A stretch of DNA of 64,000 bases from assembly GCA_012845835.1 (NCBI GenBank), contig JABAKD010000007.1:12774011-12838010 (forward strand), written 5' to 3'. Positions 25,704-38,237 of this stretch are shown here, piece after piece (within the stretch, counting starts at the first letter, position 1; the number at the start of each line of letters is the position of its first letter). A model generated the notes under the pieces. It searched no databases and was not told the origin of the DNA. It saw only the letters and a program-made list of their open reading frames with translations. A program made the translations under genes and the position numbers. Origin of the DNA: Undaria pinnatifida (taxonomy: Eukaryota; Sar; Phaeophyceae; Laminariales; Alariaceae).

Positions 25704-25970
25704 CATGGTGCCCCAGTACGGCTTCTTCCATGTTCCAAACACCAGCATGATTAGCTCGTCACGGAGTGGGTGTCCTTTTCGTACGACTTCGTCCCAAAAC
25801 GCTTCTTGTTTGCGCACGAAACCCGGCACAAACGTGCTCCCACCCGCGCCGACGTCCCACGCCGGGGCATGCCACGGCAACTGCCGGAGCGGCCATCGCA
25901 TCGGGTGCGTAATTACGTGTGTCCAAACAGGCGACGTGGGCGTCCCGTTGAAAAGCGCGCATGTTTCCAC
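25704..25970 (-). CDS. Possible - strand exon, retroelement-like
   Basis: An 88-codon open frame on the - strand whose stop overlaps a strong donor (ATGTAAGT). It contains DVGAGGSTFVPGFVRKQ followed by EAFWDEVVRKGHPLRDELI, a pattern of aromatic and charged residues that looks like real protein. Just upstream, a separate frame begins with an ATG at 26,059 and a hydrophobic start (MAPALYLTAILACSLF) and reaches a GTGAGT donor at 25,974. The two frames do not join without a splice I can fix. It may be part of an uncatalogued retroelement or a host exon. Family unknown. Confidence 0.3.
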
Positions 25971-26699
25971 TCACCGATTTTCGTCGGCGGAAATATGTGG
26001 AATTGAGGGTAGAATAGGCTGCACGCCAGTATGGCCGTGAGGTAAAGTGCCGGAGCCATTCTACCACACCCACCTACCGCGAATGCCAACGCAAGACTAT
26101 CTGAATGTCAACACACGGCATCGTGGGTCCGAAACGGGGAGCAATATTTTCACACCCCTTGTTCTGCTAAACAACTAAGCGAACGTCGAGATGATGCTGT
26201 GTGTCCAGCCAATCCATCGATAATATCTGACGGTAGCACACACAATAACAGCGCGAGGCAGGGCTACCATTACCTAACAGCGAAATAAACATGTGACGAA
26301 GTAGGAAAGCTGCCAGGAGTCACGCATGTGTCTGCGATAATGTGCCTGCAATCCTACCAGTAGCTAGTAAAACACGGCCTGCAACAGAGAGTTTTAGTCG
26401 GCCCGCTCAGCTATCGACCGGGCGTTCCATGGGGTGGCGGCTGAATGACAGGGGAAGCGATTAGGCCGTGGTCGTCGCTTCACCGGCGACCCCGACCCTG
26501 TCCCGACATCAAACTCCCCTGGCGCGCGGGCGTTTCGTGCCTTTTCCCGCGGCGCCCAGATCGGGGCAAGGGGGGGAGGAGGGGGTGCTGGGCCAACGAT
26601 GCGCCCACTCACACGTCGCGGCGTACGGCCCTTCCGGTGCATATACGTCCATATCACGTGGAGAGGGACCCGGGGATGGGACCGTCGAAATGTAGCTGT

Positions 26700-27200
26700 A
26701 CTGGGTTGTGGACGAGCTGTTCTTAGCTTCTCGAGTCCTCGCAGCAGCAGCAGGTATAGCCGCCACACGCTGATTATTCAATCGAAGCCCCCGCGCGTAG
26801 GCAGGAAGGTATGGGGGCAGCCGTCTCGGTACCCGTCGAAATGTATGCGGTGTCGACTGCAACCACTTTGTCAGCACATCAACCATAGATGTATAACCAC
26901 TACCGCCAGTGATACTCTCTTTCACCTCGGATAAAAATGCGTAAGCATTGCATGAATGTTTACCGAGAAACAAGCGGTATAGCGGTCGAAACTGTGCCCC
27001 CATGTCACCCATAACTGTCTGTCAACCGCGACTCGCGAAGCAGCAGCGATGGCCAAGACAGGCGTCAGTATCTTTTAATCACCAGCAATCAGCTAGAAAA
27101 AAACATCACCGGCACCACCGTGCTAGCGATGATGGTACATCAACCTCAATTCACGAAGCAGCGGCAACTATGTACGGACACAGTCGTGTCATCGATAGCT
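26700..27200 (+). repeat. Outlying piece of the complex satellite
   Basis: Phrases such as GGTATAGCGGTCG, GTCAACCGCGACTCGCGAAG and CAGCAGCGATGGCC are diverged forms of the units that fill 28,740-34,790. It lies on the other side of the poly-C repeat, so it is probably the left edge of the same array. Confidence 0.6.
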
Positions 27201-27339
27201 TTTATAGACTACCTATCGATTGGAACATTCTAGCTTTCGATCCATGTACAACAACAAATTATGAAGCTTTTAACACGTTGTTTACTACACCTAAGAACTG
27301 GGTTGCATGCTACATGTAACATCAAACCTTCTAGAAAAA

Positions 27340-28700
27340 TAAACATTACCAGTCGGGTGATATAAAGGGTGTTCCCTTGCTGCAACCGTCAGATTCGTCC
27401 CCTTCAAGGGTTTATAGTTTCCGCGCACATAATGAAATGCTCGCCCCCCCGCCCCCGCCCCCCCCTCCGATCCCTCTTGTTTAAACGCACCACCTGAAAT
27501 CAAATCTGCCAGAATAGTAAACACTACCAGCCAGCTGACATCATCTCATTATCCATCTAGCCACCCATGCCGTAGCTCCAACTCATGCCCCCCCCCCCCC
27601 CCCCTTTCTTCTCCGCCCAGTTCGTTCAAACGCCCCACTTACAATCGAAATCGGCCAGAGTAATAAAAACAAATAAGCCATTGATATCACGTCATTATCT
27701 TTCCAGCCATCTATGACGTAGCTTTCATTCATCCCCCCTCCCCCCCTCCAACGCCCCCTCCTTCCCCACACCCCGCACGATCGCTTAGACCCAGCACCGG
27801 TTGTGTGGTAGGCCCCTACATATATGATTTATACGCGCGATCGGAGGATCACACACAATGTTGCGAACCTCAGTGTCGACCATATCCTTGACTTAAAAAC
27901 TTTATGTGACCTAAACCTCTTGAAAACCCTTCCCCCCCCCCCCGCGTTTTTTTTTTTTTTTCCCCGCTTTCTCTTTCTTAAACGCCCCACCTATAATCCA
28001 AATCCGCCATAGTAATAAACACTTCCACGCCCTGGATATCGCCTCGTTATCGTTGCAGAGCCGTCCATGCCGCTGGTGCAATTCCCACCCACCCCCGTCC
28101 CCAAAGCCCCCTCCTTGCCCACCACCCACACCATCGCCTAGACCTAGCACCACTCGTATAGCAAACCCCTACATCTATGCGACCTAAAGCCCTCCCCCCC
28201 CGCCCCCGGCCCCCCCCGCCACATTCCCCCCCCGCCCCCGGCCCCCCCCGCCACATTCCCCCCCCTCCCCCACAAGAAATATTCATAGTTTCCGCGCAAA
28301 AATTGACCTTCCCCACCCGTCCCCTCCCCCCCCTCCCCCCCTCCCGCCCCCCCTTTTGATCAAAATCAGGCCCCCAAGTCCCTAAAAACTCCGCCCTCCC
28401 CTCACCGGATATTCGACTTACAGGATTGACTTGATAAACTGATGCATTTCCTTCCACAGCTGTCAGATTTTGTCCCCCTCAGAAACGGGTTCTATAGTTT
28501 TCGCGCGAAGACTGCCTAACATCACCCTGTTGACCCTGATAGCTACGCTGTAGTTGCAAGGGGAGGCGCCGACCTATGTCCTTAATGAGGACACACAACC
28601 CGTAATACGCGCGATCGGAGTATCACACACAGCTTGCAAAGATGAGTTTGGACAAATTAGTCGATCTCACAGCTGGAGTGTATTTTAATTTTTATAATAT
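27340..28700 (+). repeat. Poly-C-rich dispersed repeat, copy C2
   Basis: The longest of the three copies. The ~140-bp sub-unit occurs three times (starting near 27,485, 27,625 and 27,977) against once in the others. Long C tracts and a duplicated CCCCCCCCGCCCCCGGCCCC segment occur at about 28,193-28,265. The conserved right part runs 28,457-28,700. Satellite-like sequence lies on both sides. Confidence 0.8.
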
Positions 28701-28739
28701 TGACAACACCCAGAAACTATTATTATCAACACGTAGATC

Positions 28740-31700
28740 AACTGCAGCGACCCAGAGATAACACCGCCGTGCCAGTCATAGCTGTATATCTATAGAAATC
28801 AGGAAAACCAAAGCCTGCAGCATCGCGTTGCCGAGATCCGCGAACGAGAAGCCTTTGGCACTTCCACGCTGAGGTCAGCTACGTAGAGCCTCTGGCACAA
28901 CCGTAGCCGTGATTGCTGTATATCGACAGCGACTAGCAAAGCTACAGCAACCATACCCCAGTCACATCAGCAGTCACAAAAAGCGGCTCCGGCACGTTGT
29001 ATATCAACATGGATCACCGAGTCAACAGCCAACAGCTCGCGCCGGAGATCATCGTGCATAAACAGTGATCAGCGAGGCAAGAGCCAATGTGATAGGCGTA
29101 CCATCAAGCGCTGTATATCAACAACGACAGTGATCAACGACTGCCAACGGCGACTAGCGAAGCAACAGCGACAACACATCCGTGTGGGCAATAGCTGTAT
29201 GTTAGCTGCGACCCGCAAAGAGCAAACACTCTTGGCACAGCTGTATATCAACTGTGACCAGCAAAATGAAACCATCTCTGGCGCAACAATGCCAGTGATG
29301 GTTGCATATCCACACAGCCGTGTGTCAGCGACAGCTGTATACCCACATTTATACCGACATTATCTTCTCCGGAGCCCACGCATAGTGATACAACAAGTAA
29401 GAAAGGCGGTCATTGCCATCGCATGAGTGCGCAGCACACGATGTTTTATGCTGCGCGCGTTTCGCGCAGCTAGCAGCCCGTGTAACATCGTGTGGCTGAC
29501 CCTGCACTTGCCAGTTATATTCGTGAATGTTGGCCTCTGAAGTCCCAAAGGGATTTGTACCCACAGCAATCCCCAAGAAAAAAGCATCTGGTGCAGCTGT
29601 GCCAGTGATAATGTTCCATCTGCGCATCAATCGTAGCTGTGTTACCACCGCAGCGTGCGAAATGTGCAGACATTCCTGACGAAACTGCATCAGCATTGAG
29701 TGTATATACACGGTAAAGAGTGGTATAGCGGCCGGTAGAGCAGCCGCCACCCTGACTCATGTCAGCCACAACTGTATCTCAACCGTGACCCGCAACGCAG
29801 TGGCATCAACGAAGATAATCGTCAACATTTGGATGAACGCAGCAACCAATAAGACGCGTGTTTCAACCGCAAACAACCAGCAACCAGCGACGTTAGGCCA
29901 TGAGTTCGTTCCGGTCTTGTTCGCAACGTCTCGATCTCTCGCAGGAGAGGCAGGTTAACCTGCCACATGATAACACGCCCCTCATTAAACGTGACCCGCG
30001 CGCGTCGGTGAGAAGGCAAGGGGACAGCGTCATGGGTATCCGTCCAGATATATTCCCTACCGGCTACAACGTTGTCAGCACATCAACCCTCGCTGTGAAC
30101 CCCCGCAACCCGCGACCCACGCAGTCGCCTCTGATCAAACTGCGCCAGCGTTAACTCTATAGTAACGAATGGTATAGCGGTGGCAACGCTGATCCATGTA
30201 AGCCATAGCTGTATCTCAGCCGCGATCCGAAAGTCAGCCGCGGCAAAGAAGACAGCCGAACCATCTGTGTACCCCCAGCATGTGGCAATACAATATATCT
30301 TTGGCAAAGCCAGTCCAGCGATTGTGGTATATCCACCACACCCAACCAGCGACCAGCGAGGTAGCAGCATAACGTGCCGAGGTCAGTGTAACAAAACCTG
30401 TCGGTATTGCCATGCCGAGGTCAGCGGCCCAAAGCCCGCTGGCACCGCTATGCCTATGGAAGCGATATCTCGCTAGCAAGGGGCGAAGCAATAGCAACCG
30501 ATAGCAACCATAATACCACCATATCAGTGAGTGGCCGAACCAATCAGCACAGCAAAAATACAACGAGCCCGGCGGTGTATTAACCGTGAGCAACGAAGCA
30601 GATGCACTGTTGGACGACGCAGCCGTGTTGACCAGGGCGGTATATTAACCGCGATCAGTCAACCAGTGCGGCACATGAACCGTAATCGGCCCAGGGAGAT
30701 CGCGTAGACGCGTATCGACAAAGCTAAACACACTCAGGCCAGTAGCATGTCAACAAACAGAAAACCGAAAGCCCTTCAAGACGACACAACCGTGTCGACC
30801 AGAGCGGTACATCTCCGCGATCGGCAAAGCGAAAAGATATCTGCGACTCCTGCGTATCAACAGCGATCCGCAGAACCAACTCCCTCAGGCACAGCCGCGC
30901 CCGCGATTTTAGCCAAGTGAAAGTACAACATGCACAGATGAAAATCAACGCCGAGCACTAAAGCGAAACTGCGGCTGGACCACACAGTCGTGTCGACCAG
31001 AGCGGTGTAACTACGGTCAGCAACGCGAAAGCATGTCTGGCATAGCCATACATCTTCGGCGATCAGAAGAGCGAAAGCTCATTTGGCCCAGCCGGTCATG
31101 ATTTGTGTATGTCCCCACTGCGGCATAAGCAACCGGCAACGCGAAACCACAACTAGCCCAGTCGTATATCAACGACGATCAGCAAAGCAAAAGCACTTCT
31201 GGGCCACACCGACGTGTTGAGCAGAGCGTTATATCAACCAAGATCCGCAGAAAGAAAGTATATATGGCACAGGGGCATATCAACTGTGCGGGGTATCAAC
31301 CACGATCAGCCAACTAAAAGCATCCTGGCGCAGTTAGGTATCAACAGTGGTCATAACTCCAAAGCGACATCACTGCTAGACGACACTGTCGTGACTGCCA
31401 GAGCGATATATTCACCGCGATTAGCAACAAAGGCACATATGGCGCAGCTGTTAATCACCAACGCGGTAAATAGACCGCCATCAGCAACGCATTTACAAGC
31501 GCATATGGCGCAACCATACATTGACGGCGATCAGCAAAGCAAATTTATGTCTGCCAGAGCGGTATATTCGCCGCGATGAGCAACACAAAAGCACATATGG
31601 TGCACCTGTTTATCACCAACGCGGTAAACAGACCGCCATCAGCAACGCATGAGCGCAAATGGCGCAACTATACATTAACCGTGATCAGCAAAGCAAATAT

Positions 31701-34700
31701 ATGTCGGGCGCCGCCGCATATCATCACCAATCGATAAGCTTAAGCGAAATCCCTTCTGGACGGCGCAACCGTGCCGACCAGAGTGTTTTTGGTAACGGCG
31801 ATCATCAAAGCAAGAGCACATCTGGCGCAGCTGAGTATCACTAGCGCAGTATAACTTCATATCAACAGCAACCAACACCTAAAGCGAAAGAACTTCTGGA
31901 CGATGCAGCCGTGTCGACCAGGACGGTATACCAACTGCGAGATCAACAAAGCAAAAGCCTATCTGGCGCAACTGGACATCACCAGCGCGGTGTATCACAT
32001 GCGATCAGCGAAGCGAAGCATATCTGGCACAGCTGTATATCACTAGCAGAGCGGTATAGCTGTATATCAACAACAATCAAAACCTTAACCGAAAGCACTG
32101 CTGAGCGACGCAGCCGTGTCTACCAGGGCAGTATATCAACCGCGATCCGCAAATCAATACATGGAGCAACTGTATAACCAGCGCGGTATATTAACAGCGT
32201 CCAGCAAAGCAAAGGATTATATGTCGCAGCTGTATATCACCAGCGCGGTATATCTACCGCGATCAGCAACGCGAAAACACTTGTGGGCCACACCGACGTG
32301 TCGAGCAGAGCGGTATATTTACAGCGATCCGTAGGAAGAAAGGGTATTTGGCCCAGCTGCATTTCAACTGGGCGGTGTATCAACCACGATCAGACAAATT
32401 AAAGCATACTGGCGCAGCTATTCATCAAGGCAGTCAGAACACCAAAGCGACACCACTGCTGGAAGACACGGTCGTGACTACCGGAGCGGTATATTTTACC
32501 GCGATCAGCAAAACAAAGGCATGCATGGCGCAGCTGTTTATACCCAACGCGGTAAACAGACCGCCATCAGCAACGCACAAGCGCATATGGCGTAACCATT
32601 CATCAACCGCGATCAGCAAAGCAAATTCATGTCTGGCGCCGCCGGATATCATCACCAATCGGGAAACTTGAGCGAAATCGATTCTGGACGACACAACCGT
32701 GTCGACCAGAGTGGTGTATCAACCGCGATCATCAAAGCAAGAGCACATCTGGCGCAGCTGTATATCTCTAGCGCGTTATAGCTGCATATCAACAGCAATC
32801 ATCACCTAAAGGGAAAGCGATGCTGGACGATGCAACCAAACAAAAGCCTATCTGGCGCAACTTGACATCACCAACGCGGTGTATCAACTGCGATCAGCAA
32901 AGCGAAGCATATCTATCACACCTGTATGTCACCAGCAGCGCGGTATAGCTGTATATCAACAGCAATAAAAAATTGGAGCGAAAGCACTGCCGAGCGATGC
33001 AGCCGTGTAGACCAGGGCAGTATATCAACAGCGTTCAGCGAAGCAAAGGCATATATGGCGCAGCTGTATATCACCAGCGCGGTATATCTACCGTGATCAG
33101 CAAAGCGAAAGCAAATCTGGCGCAGCTGTATATCAACAACAACAACGAAATTAAGCGGAAGCACCGCTGGACGACACGGCCGTGTCGACCAGCGCGAACT
33201 ATCAACCGCGATCAGCAAAACAAAAGCATACCCGGCGCGGCTGAATATCAACAGCGCGGTATACCAACCGCGATCAACAAAGGGACGAAATACCTAGCGC
33301 AACTGTATATCAACTACACGGAACAACAACCGCAATCAGCAAAGCGGAAGCAAATCTAGCGCAGCTGTATACCAACAGCCAATTAAAAGCTTAAAGCGAT
33401 ACCGTTCTGCACGACACAACCTTGTCGACCAGAGCGGTATGTCAACCGCGATCAGCAGCAAGAAATATATGTGGCGCAGATATACGTCACCACCGCGGTA
33501 TAGCTGCATGTCAACAGCAATATAAATCTTAAAGCGACGCCGTTCAGGACGACGCAACCGTGTCGACCAGGGCGCAGCTGTATATCAACAGCGCGGAACA
33601 TCAAGCGCAATCAGCAAAGCGGACGCATATCTGGCGAAGCTGTATGTCAGTAGCAATCGAAATCTTAAAGCGATGCCGTGGTGCCCTTGTGGACCACACA
33701 TCCGTGTCGAACAGAGCGGTATATCAACTGCGATCAGCAGCAAGAAATATATCTGGCAAAGGTGTATGTCACTAGCGCGGTATAGCCGTATGTCAACAGG
33801 AATCATAAACTTAAAGTAAAGCTGTTCTGGACGACACAGTTGTGTCGAGCAGAGCGGTATATCAACTGCTATCAGCAAAGCAGAAACATATCTGGCGCAG
33901 ATGCATGTCACCAGCGTAGTATAGCTGTATATCAGCAGCAATTAAAACCTAAAGCGAAGCACTTGTGGACGATGCAGCCGTGTCGACAAAAGCGGTATAT
34001 GAACCGCAATCAGCAAATCAAAAGCACATTCGGCGCAGCTGTAAATCAACCGCGATCAGCAAAGCGAAGGCATATCTGAGCTGTAACAGCAATCAAAAAC
34101 TAAAGAGAAAGCACTTCTGGACGACACAGCCGTGTCGACCAGGCCGGTACATCAACCGCAATCAGCAGAGCAAAATAATCTCTGGCGCAGTTGTATATCA
34201 CCAGCGCGGTGGAGCTGCATATCAACAGACATCAAAATCGAAATCGAAAACAGTTCTGGACGACACAGCGTGTCGACCAGTGCGTATATCAACTGCAATC
34301 AGCAACGCAGGAGCATATCCGGCGCAGCTGTATATCACCAGCACGGTATAGCTGTAAATAAACTGCAATGAAAAACTCTTGCGAAAGTATTTCTGGACGA
34401 CACAATCGTGTCGACCAGATCGTTATAATTACAGCGAGAGTTGTATAGGAACAGCACGCAAAAACAAAAGCGAAAGCACTTCTGGTCGACAACGCCGTGT
34501 TGACCTGGGCGGTGTATCAACCGCGAACAACAAATCATAAGCATCGCTGGCGCAGCCGGATATCACCAGCGCGGTAAAGCTGTAGTCTATATCAACAGCA
34601 ATAAAAAGACTAAAGCGAAATCACTTCTGGTCGACACAGACATATCGACCTGGGCGGTATATCAACCGCGAAAGCTGTATATCAACAACAATCAAAACTA

Positions 34701-34790
34701 AAGCGGAAGCACTTCTGGACGACACAGCTGTGTCTACCTGGGCGGCGTATCAACCGCGATCGGCAAAGCGTATATTAGCAGCTAGCCACC
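28740..34790 (+). repeat. Complex satellite, ~6 kb
   Basis: Two kinds of module alternate. One reads TTCTGGACGACACAGCCGTG, then TCGACCAGAGCGGTATATCA and ACCGCGATCAGCAAAGC. The other reads CATCTGGCGCAGCTGTATAT, then CACCAGCGCGGTATAGCTG and TATATCAACAGCAATCAAAA. The distance between successive GTGTCGACCAG landmarks varies from about 130 to 225 bp because modules are gained and lost. From about 30,600 to 34,790 the copies are well matched; from 28,740 to 30,600 they are increasingly diverged. Open frames inside are by-products of repetition. A centromeric or heterochromatic role is possible but unproven. Confidence 0.93.
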
Positions 34791-35140
34791 AGCGAAACAG
34801 TAGCGGATGATAAGTCATAAGCCACAACCTAGTTCAGGAGTTGCCACGTAGCAGCCCCGAGTATTGTTCGATATCACACACGAAATGCCAGCAATGTCAT
34901 GCGCGAAATGGCCCCAGTAGCACGTGTCCTGGTACTACTCAGCAGGCATGGGGTGTGCCTGGATACAGCAGATCATACAAAATAAACCAAAAACTATCAG
35001 TACACCACATCCTGTACAGCCGTGCTTGGTACTTGGGTGAAGTGTAAGGCGTGGGTCTCTTCAGATATATACAAATACCGATTTTGATACTGCTGGTTGT
35101 TTCCAAACGTGGAATTAAAACACCATAAAAGAAAGGCACC

Positions 35141-35184
35141 AGATATATGTGTAACTAAAGACAGATATATGTGTAACTAAAGAC
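35141..35184. repeat. 22-bp tandem duplication
   Basis: CAGATATATGTGTAACTAAA plus GA is repeated twice without change. Confidence 0.95.
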
Positions 35185-36020
35185 GTCTACAATACATCGC
35201 ATCGTGCATCCCTGCAGCCTATGGTACGTGGTATCCTGGTGCCTAAACTCGTAGCTAAGGCCGTGTATCCAGGCGTATATTCCCGAAGAGCACAGGACAG
35301 GGTAGCATGCAGCCCACGCCTCCTAAACAACGCCTGTCGCCTGGCGGCCTTCCTTTACTATAGGTCCTGCAGCTGACGAAACAATGCTTAGGAAGGGTGG
35401 TGTCATACTAATTTTACTATTGGATCTCAAATCATGGCAACGTGTCTGATTCGGGTTGATTTGCTTTACGATTTTGTTATGGAAAGGCCCACTACCGTCT
35501 ATAGCAGTACTGATACGTTCATTGCGCAAGGGGCTTTCTACGGCATACCTGGTAAAGAGAAAGCGGAAGCACCCGATATCCCTGGCTGCTGTGGTGGGCA
35601 CGCACTACGGGGCAGCTGTGCGTACGTTGTAGCGTCATACCGCGCCTGACCGACACGCCATGCGGACTACTTGTCTGAAGGTTTCATATCTGTTCGTGAA
35701 AAGCATATTTTCGATTAGATGGAAGAAGCAGTGCCATCAGCAGCACTCGAAAACCGACGCAACAAGTAACAGTCGCTCGACACAGCAGGGGCCACGGGAA
35801 ACGGCTGCTACTTATTGGTGGTGTGCTCAATCTGCTGGTGGGAATCTACCTGCGGTATATCTGGTGTATGCATACGGTAGAACTGCTGTACGAGGTGCGT
35901 GCGAATACGTCAACCACAGGTTTGTTGTCGCTCAGAGGATACCTGGCTTGTATCTGGTACACTTCTTTTCCAAGCTGCTGTACATATGGTCGCATCCACT
36001 CATGTCGGCTTTCTTCAAAA

Positions 36021-36390
36021 ATTCAGTGCGAGACTAACGCCATAAGACCTTTACGAGTGGGTTTTGCTGCGTAAACGGAGGCAAGCACACCTTCGAGCCC
36101 CGCCCGGGTACTCCTGTCACAGTCCACGCCAGTTTACGCCACGGCGGCTAGCCCCCGAGTGCGTCCCATACACGCGGCTCCCCAAGTTGCTTGGGTATTG
36201 TGCTCATTCAGTGCGAGCCTAACGCCATAAGACCTCTTCGAGCGGGCTTTGCTGCGTAAACGGAGGCAAGCAAACCTTCGAGCCCCGCCCGGGTACTCCT
36301 GTCACAGTCCACGCCAGTTTACGCCACGGTGGTTAGCCCCCGAGTGCGTCCCATACACGCGGCTCCCCAAGTTGTTTGAATCTTGTGCTC
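36021..36390 (+). repeat. 185-bp tandem duplication
   Basis: Two adjacent copies (landmark GTGCGAG at 36,026 and 36,211) about 95% identical. They contain TGCTGCGTAAACGGAGGCAA, TTCGAGCCCCGCCCGGGTAC and ACGCCAGTTTACGCCACGG. The low divergence implies a recent event. No coding frame is supported. Confidence 0.93.
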
Positions 36391-36559
36391 CTTCCTGCTG
36401 CGCAGAATGCTGTCGTATTGGTGCTGGTTTGTATTTGGAATCGTGCGAAACGTGGACTCCGCGAAGTCCAGTCCACGGCTAGAGCGGCGGCAGTCAGTTC
36501 CGACGACCCAGCGGCTTGGGACGACGCAGACGACAATTTCCTCGTATCCTCCGTATTTA

Positions 36560-36715
36560 TCCGTCAACGTATGCTCTCTGGCTTTGGGTTCCTGGGAAAC
36601 AGGCACAATGATCGATGTGGCCTAGACTTTCTAATATATTCACAGGTTCTAAATCATGGAGGCACCTCTGTACCATCGAGGCCTCATTATCAGGATACCC
36701 GACTTTACGACACGA
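36560..36715 (+). repeat. Right member of a direct-repeat pair
   Basis: Partner of 25,245-25,400. It lies immediately before LRR cassette sequence resumes at about 36,735. Confidence 0.75.
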
Positions 36716-38165
36716 AACACTAGATAATCTGAGGTGATTACTGAGCCAGCAAATCACCTTTAACGACCAGGAAGTGTCATTTCACCTGTAATTGTAGCAT
36801 CTATATGGGAACCATGCACTCCATGCCCATTTGCATACGCAGTATCACCCATGACCGCTACCAGCATTTCGTAACAGTATGCAACACGCGGGCATACATG
36901 TACAAAGGTGTATCGGTATCTCGACGAAACTCTGGACTTCTGCCGTGGCCCCTACTGCGGGATAAGCGCGGTGTAATAAGAAAGCGCTCTCGATTGAGCC
37001 ATTTGCATTGTCCTCAATTCGATGTTGGTACATCCGCAAACGAAGGGAGCACGTCCTGCTGTTTATGCCTAGACAAGTTCATAGATCAGAAAGACAACAA
37101 ACTCAAGAAGATTAATGTTTTTGTTTAATCAGTCCGATCTGATAGTCATTGGAATCGGACCATGGACCCGGTGGCTTACTGGCAAATATGTCTCTTCCGC
37201 GCCGGGCATACCGTGCTCCTGTCGCGGAGAACAAGAACGAAGCCGGCTTGCCACCAACCAGTTGGTGGTTGGCGTTACCGTCTGGATATTGGTGTACATG
37301 AACGCAATGATTAATATTCGTCGGAGAGGACAACAAACAATATACAAGCTTCAATACCAAACTCTAGCACCTAGCAGATACGTGGAATATACGAGGTCTA
37401 GGTTGGGTGCGGAGGCATTATTAGGGCACAAGGCCAACGTGTCCGGCCTCCGGCAGAGCATACATTGGGGCCGCCGCACCGTCCGGGGTGGGACTTGAAT
37501 TGTCTTGACGCTTTCGTTCAATTGTTTTTGACCTCTTGAAACATTTGTCTCATCGGCTGCGGCGAAGTCTGGTATGTTGTCGGTCGTCGACCCTGCCGTG
37601 ATACACAGCCGCTCGAATGAGGTACTTTACTCGGGTATTCGGAGGGTGATTGGCACTAAGCGGGCTGCGCTGCCGACATTTTCGTACATGGTGCGAATGT
37701 CCCCCGTTCTTACGGAGTTTGCATTTCGGAGTGCGTAGACTCTCGTGTGCTATACATTCTGTCTGACGGCTGGGTTAGTATTTTTGAGTGCTCCAAGGAT
37801 CGTCGAAAACCGCTGCAAAGTCAACGTTAGGAGCAAAGGGACGTAATTTGCTGGACCTCAAACAAGCTCATCACATATATAGACTGTATTGACGCATGTT
37901 AAACCTGGTATATGGGTTGCAGGGTAATGGTTGGTTGAGATTGGAACAGCTGTCGAGGTATAGGAGCGCGTGAAACCTTAATATTTGCACCGGGGTTTGT
38001 CGTTCACGACGTACGATCCCATATCAAATGGGCAACGTGCAAGAAAGACTTTTCGCGGTGATGAAACAGCAAGGCTGCTGAAGACTGGATCGTTCGTTCA
38101 TCAAGTCAGATGTTTCCCAAAAGCTCACTTGTTCTTGTTGTCATGTCACCCCCGCCTACTCTCAG

Positions 38166-38237
38166 GCGACATTCTGAAAAAGGTTTCGAAGCTGCCGGCG
38201 CTAAAGAAGCTTGACCTGTCTCGCAACGATCTGTATG
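38166..38237 (+). CDS. LRR exon A2 (one 24-residue repeat)
   Basis: 72 nt, acceptor CTCTCAG, donor GTGAGT, phase 1 on both sides. Reads GDILKKVSKLPALKKLDL then SRNDLY and a split Gly. It keeps the full LxxLxLSxNxL core but has lost the IP turn (IL instead) and carries KKV where PxE is usual. This is the class A exon closest to A1. No stops. Confidence 0.86.

Larger units (their letters stand above)
24791..36734. other. Interruption 1 of the LRR array
   Basis: About 11.9 kb absent from the corresponding place in block 2 (between 39,345 and 39,375). It contains degenerate direct repeats near both ends, a possible - strand retroelement exon, a satellite array split by a poly-C repeat, and short tandem repeats. 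Stretches between those listed features (for example 25,400-25,700, 26,080-26,700 and 35,190-36,020) hold no gene I can support. Confidence 0.6.

Noticed and set aside
31214-34371. Several open frames of 60-128 codons in the satellite
   Set aside because: They arise because satellite modules repeat with few stops. The peptides are repetitive and change frame with module gain or loss.
28740-34790. CRISPR-like alternation of repeats and spacers
   Set aside because: Both modules are repeated, there are no unique spacers, and the context is eukaryotic.
36085-36115. tRNA-like TTCGAGCCCCGCC in the 185-bp duplication
   Set aside because: No cloverleaf can be drawn from the flanking sequence.
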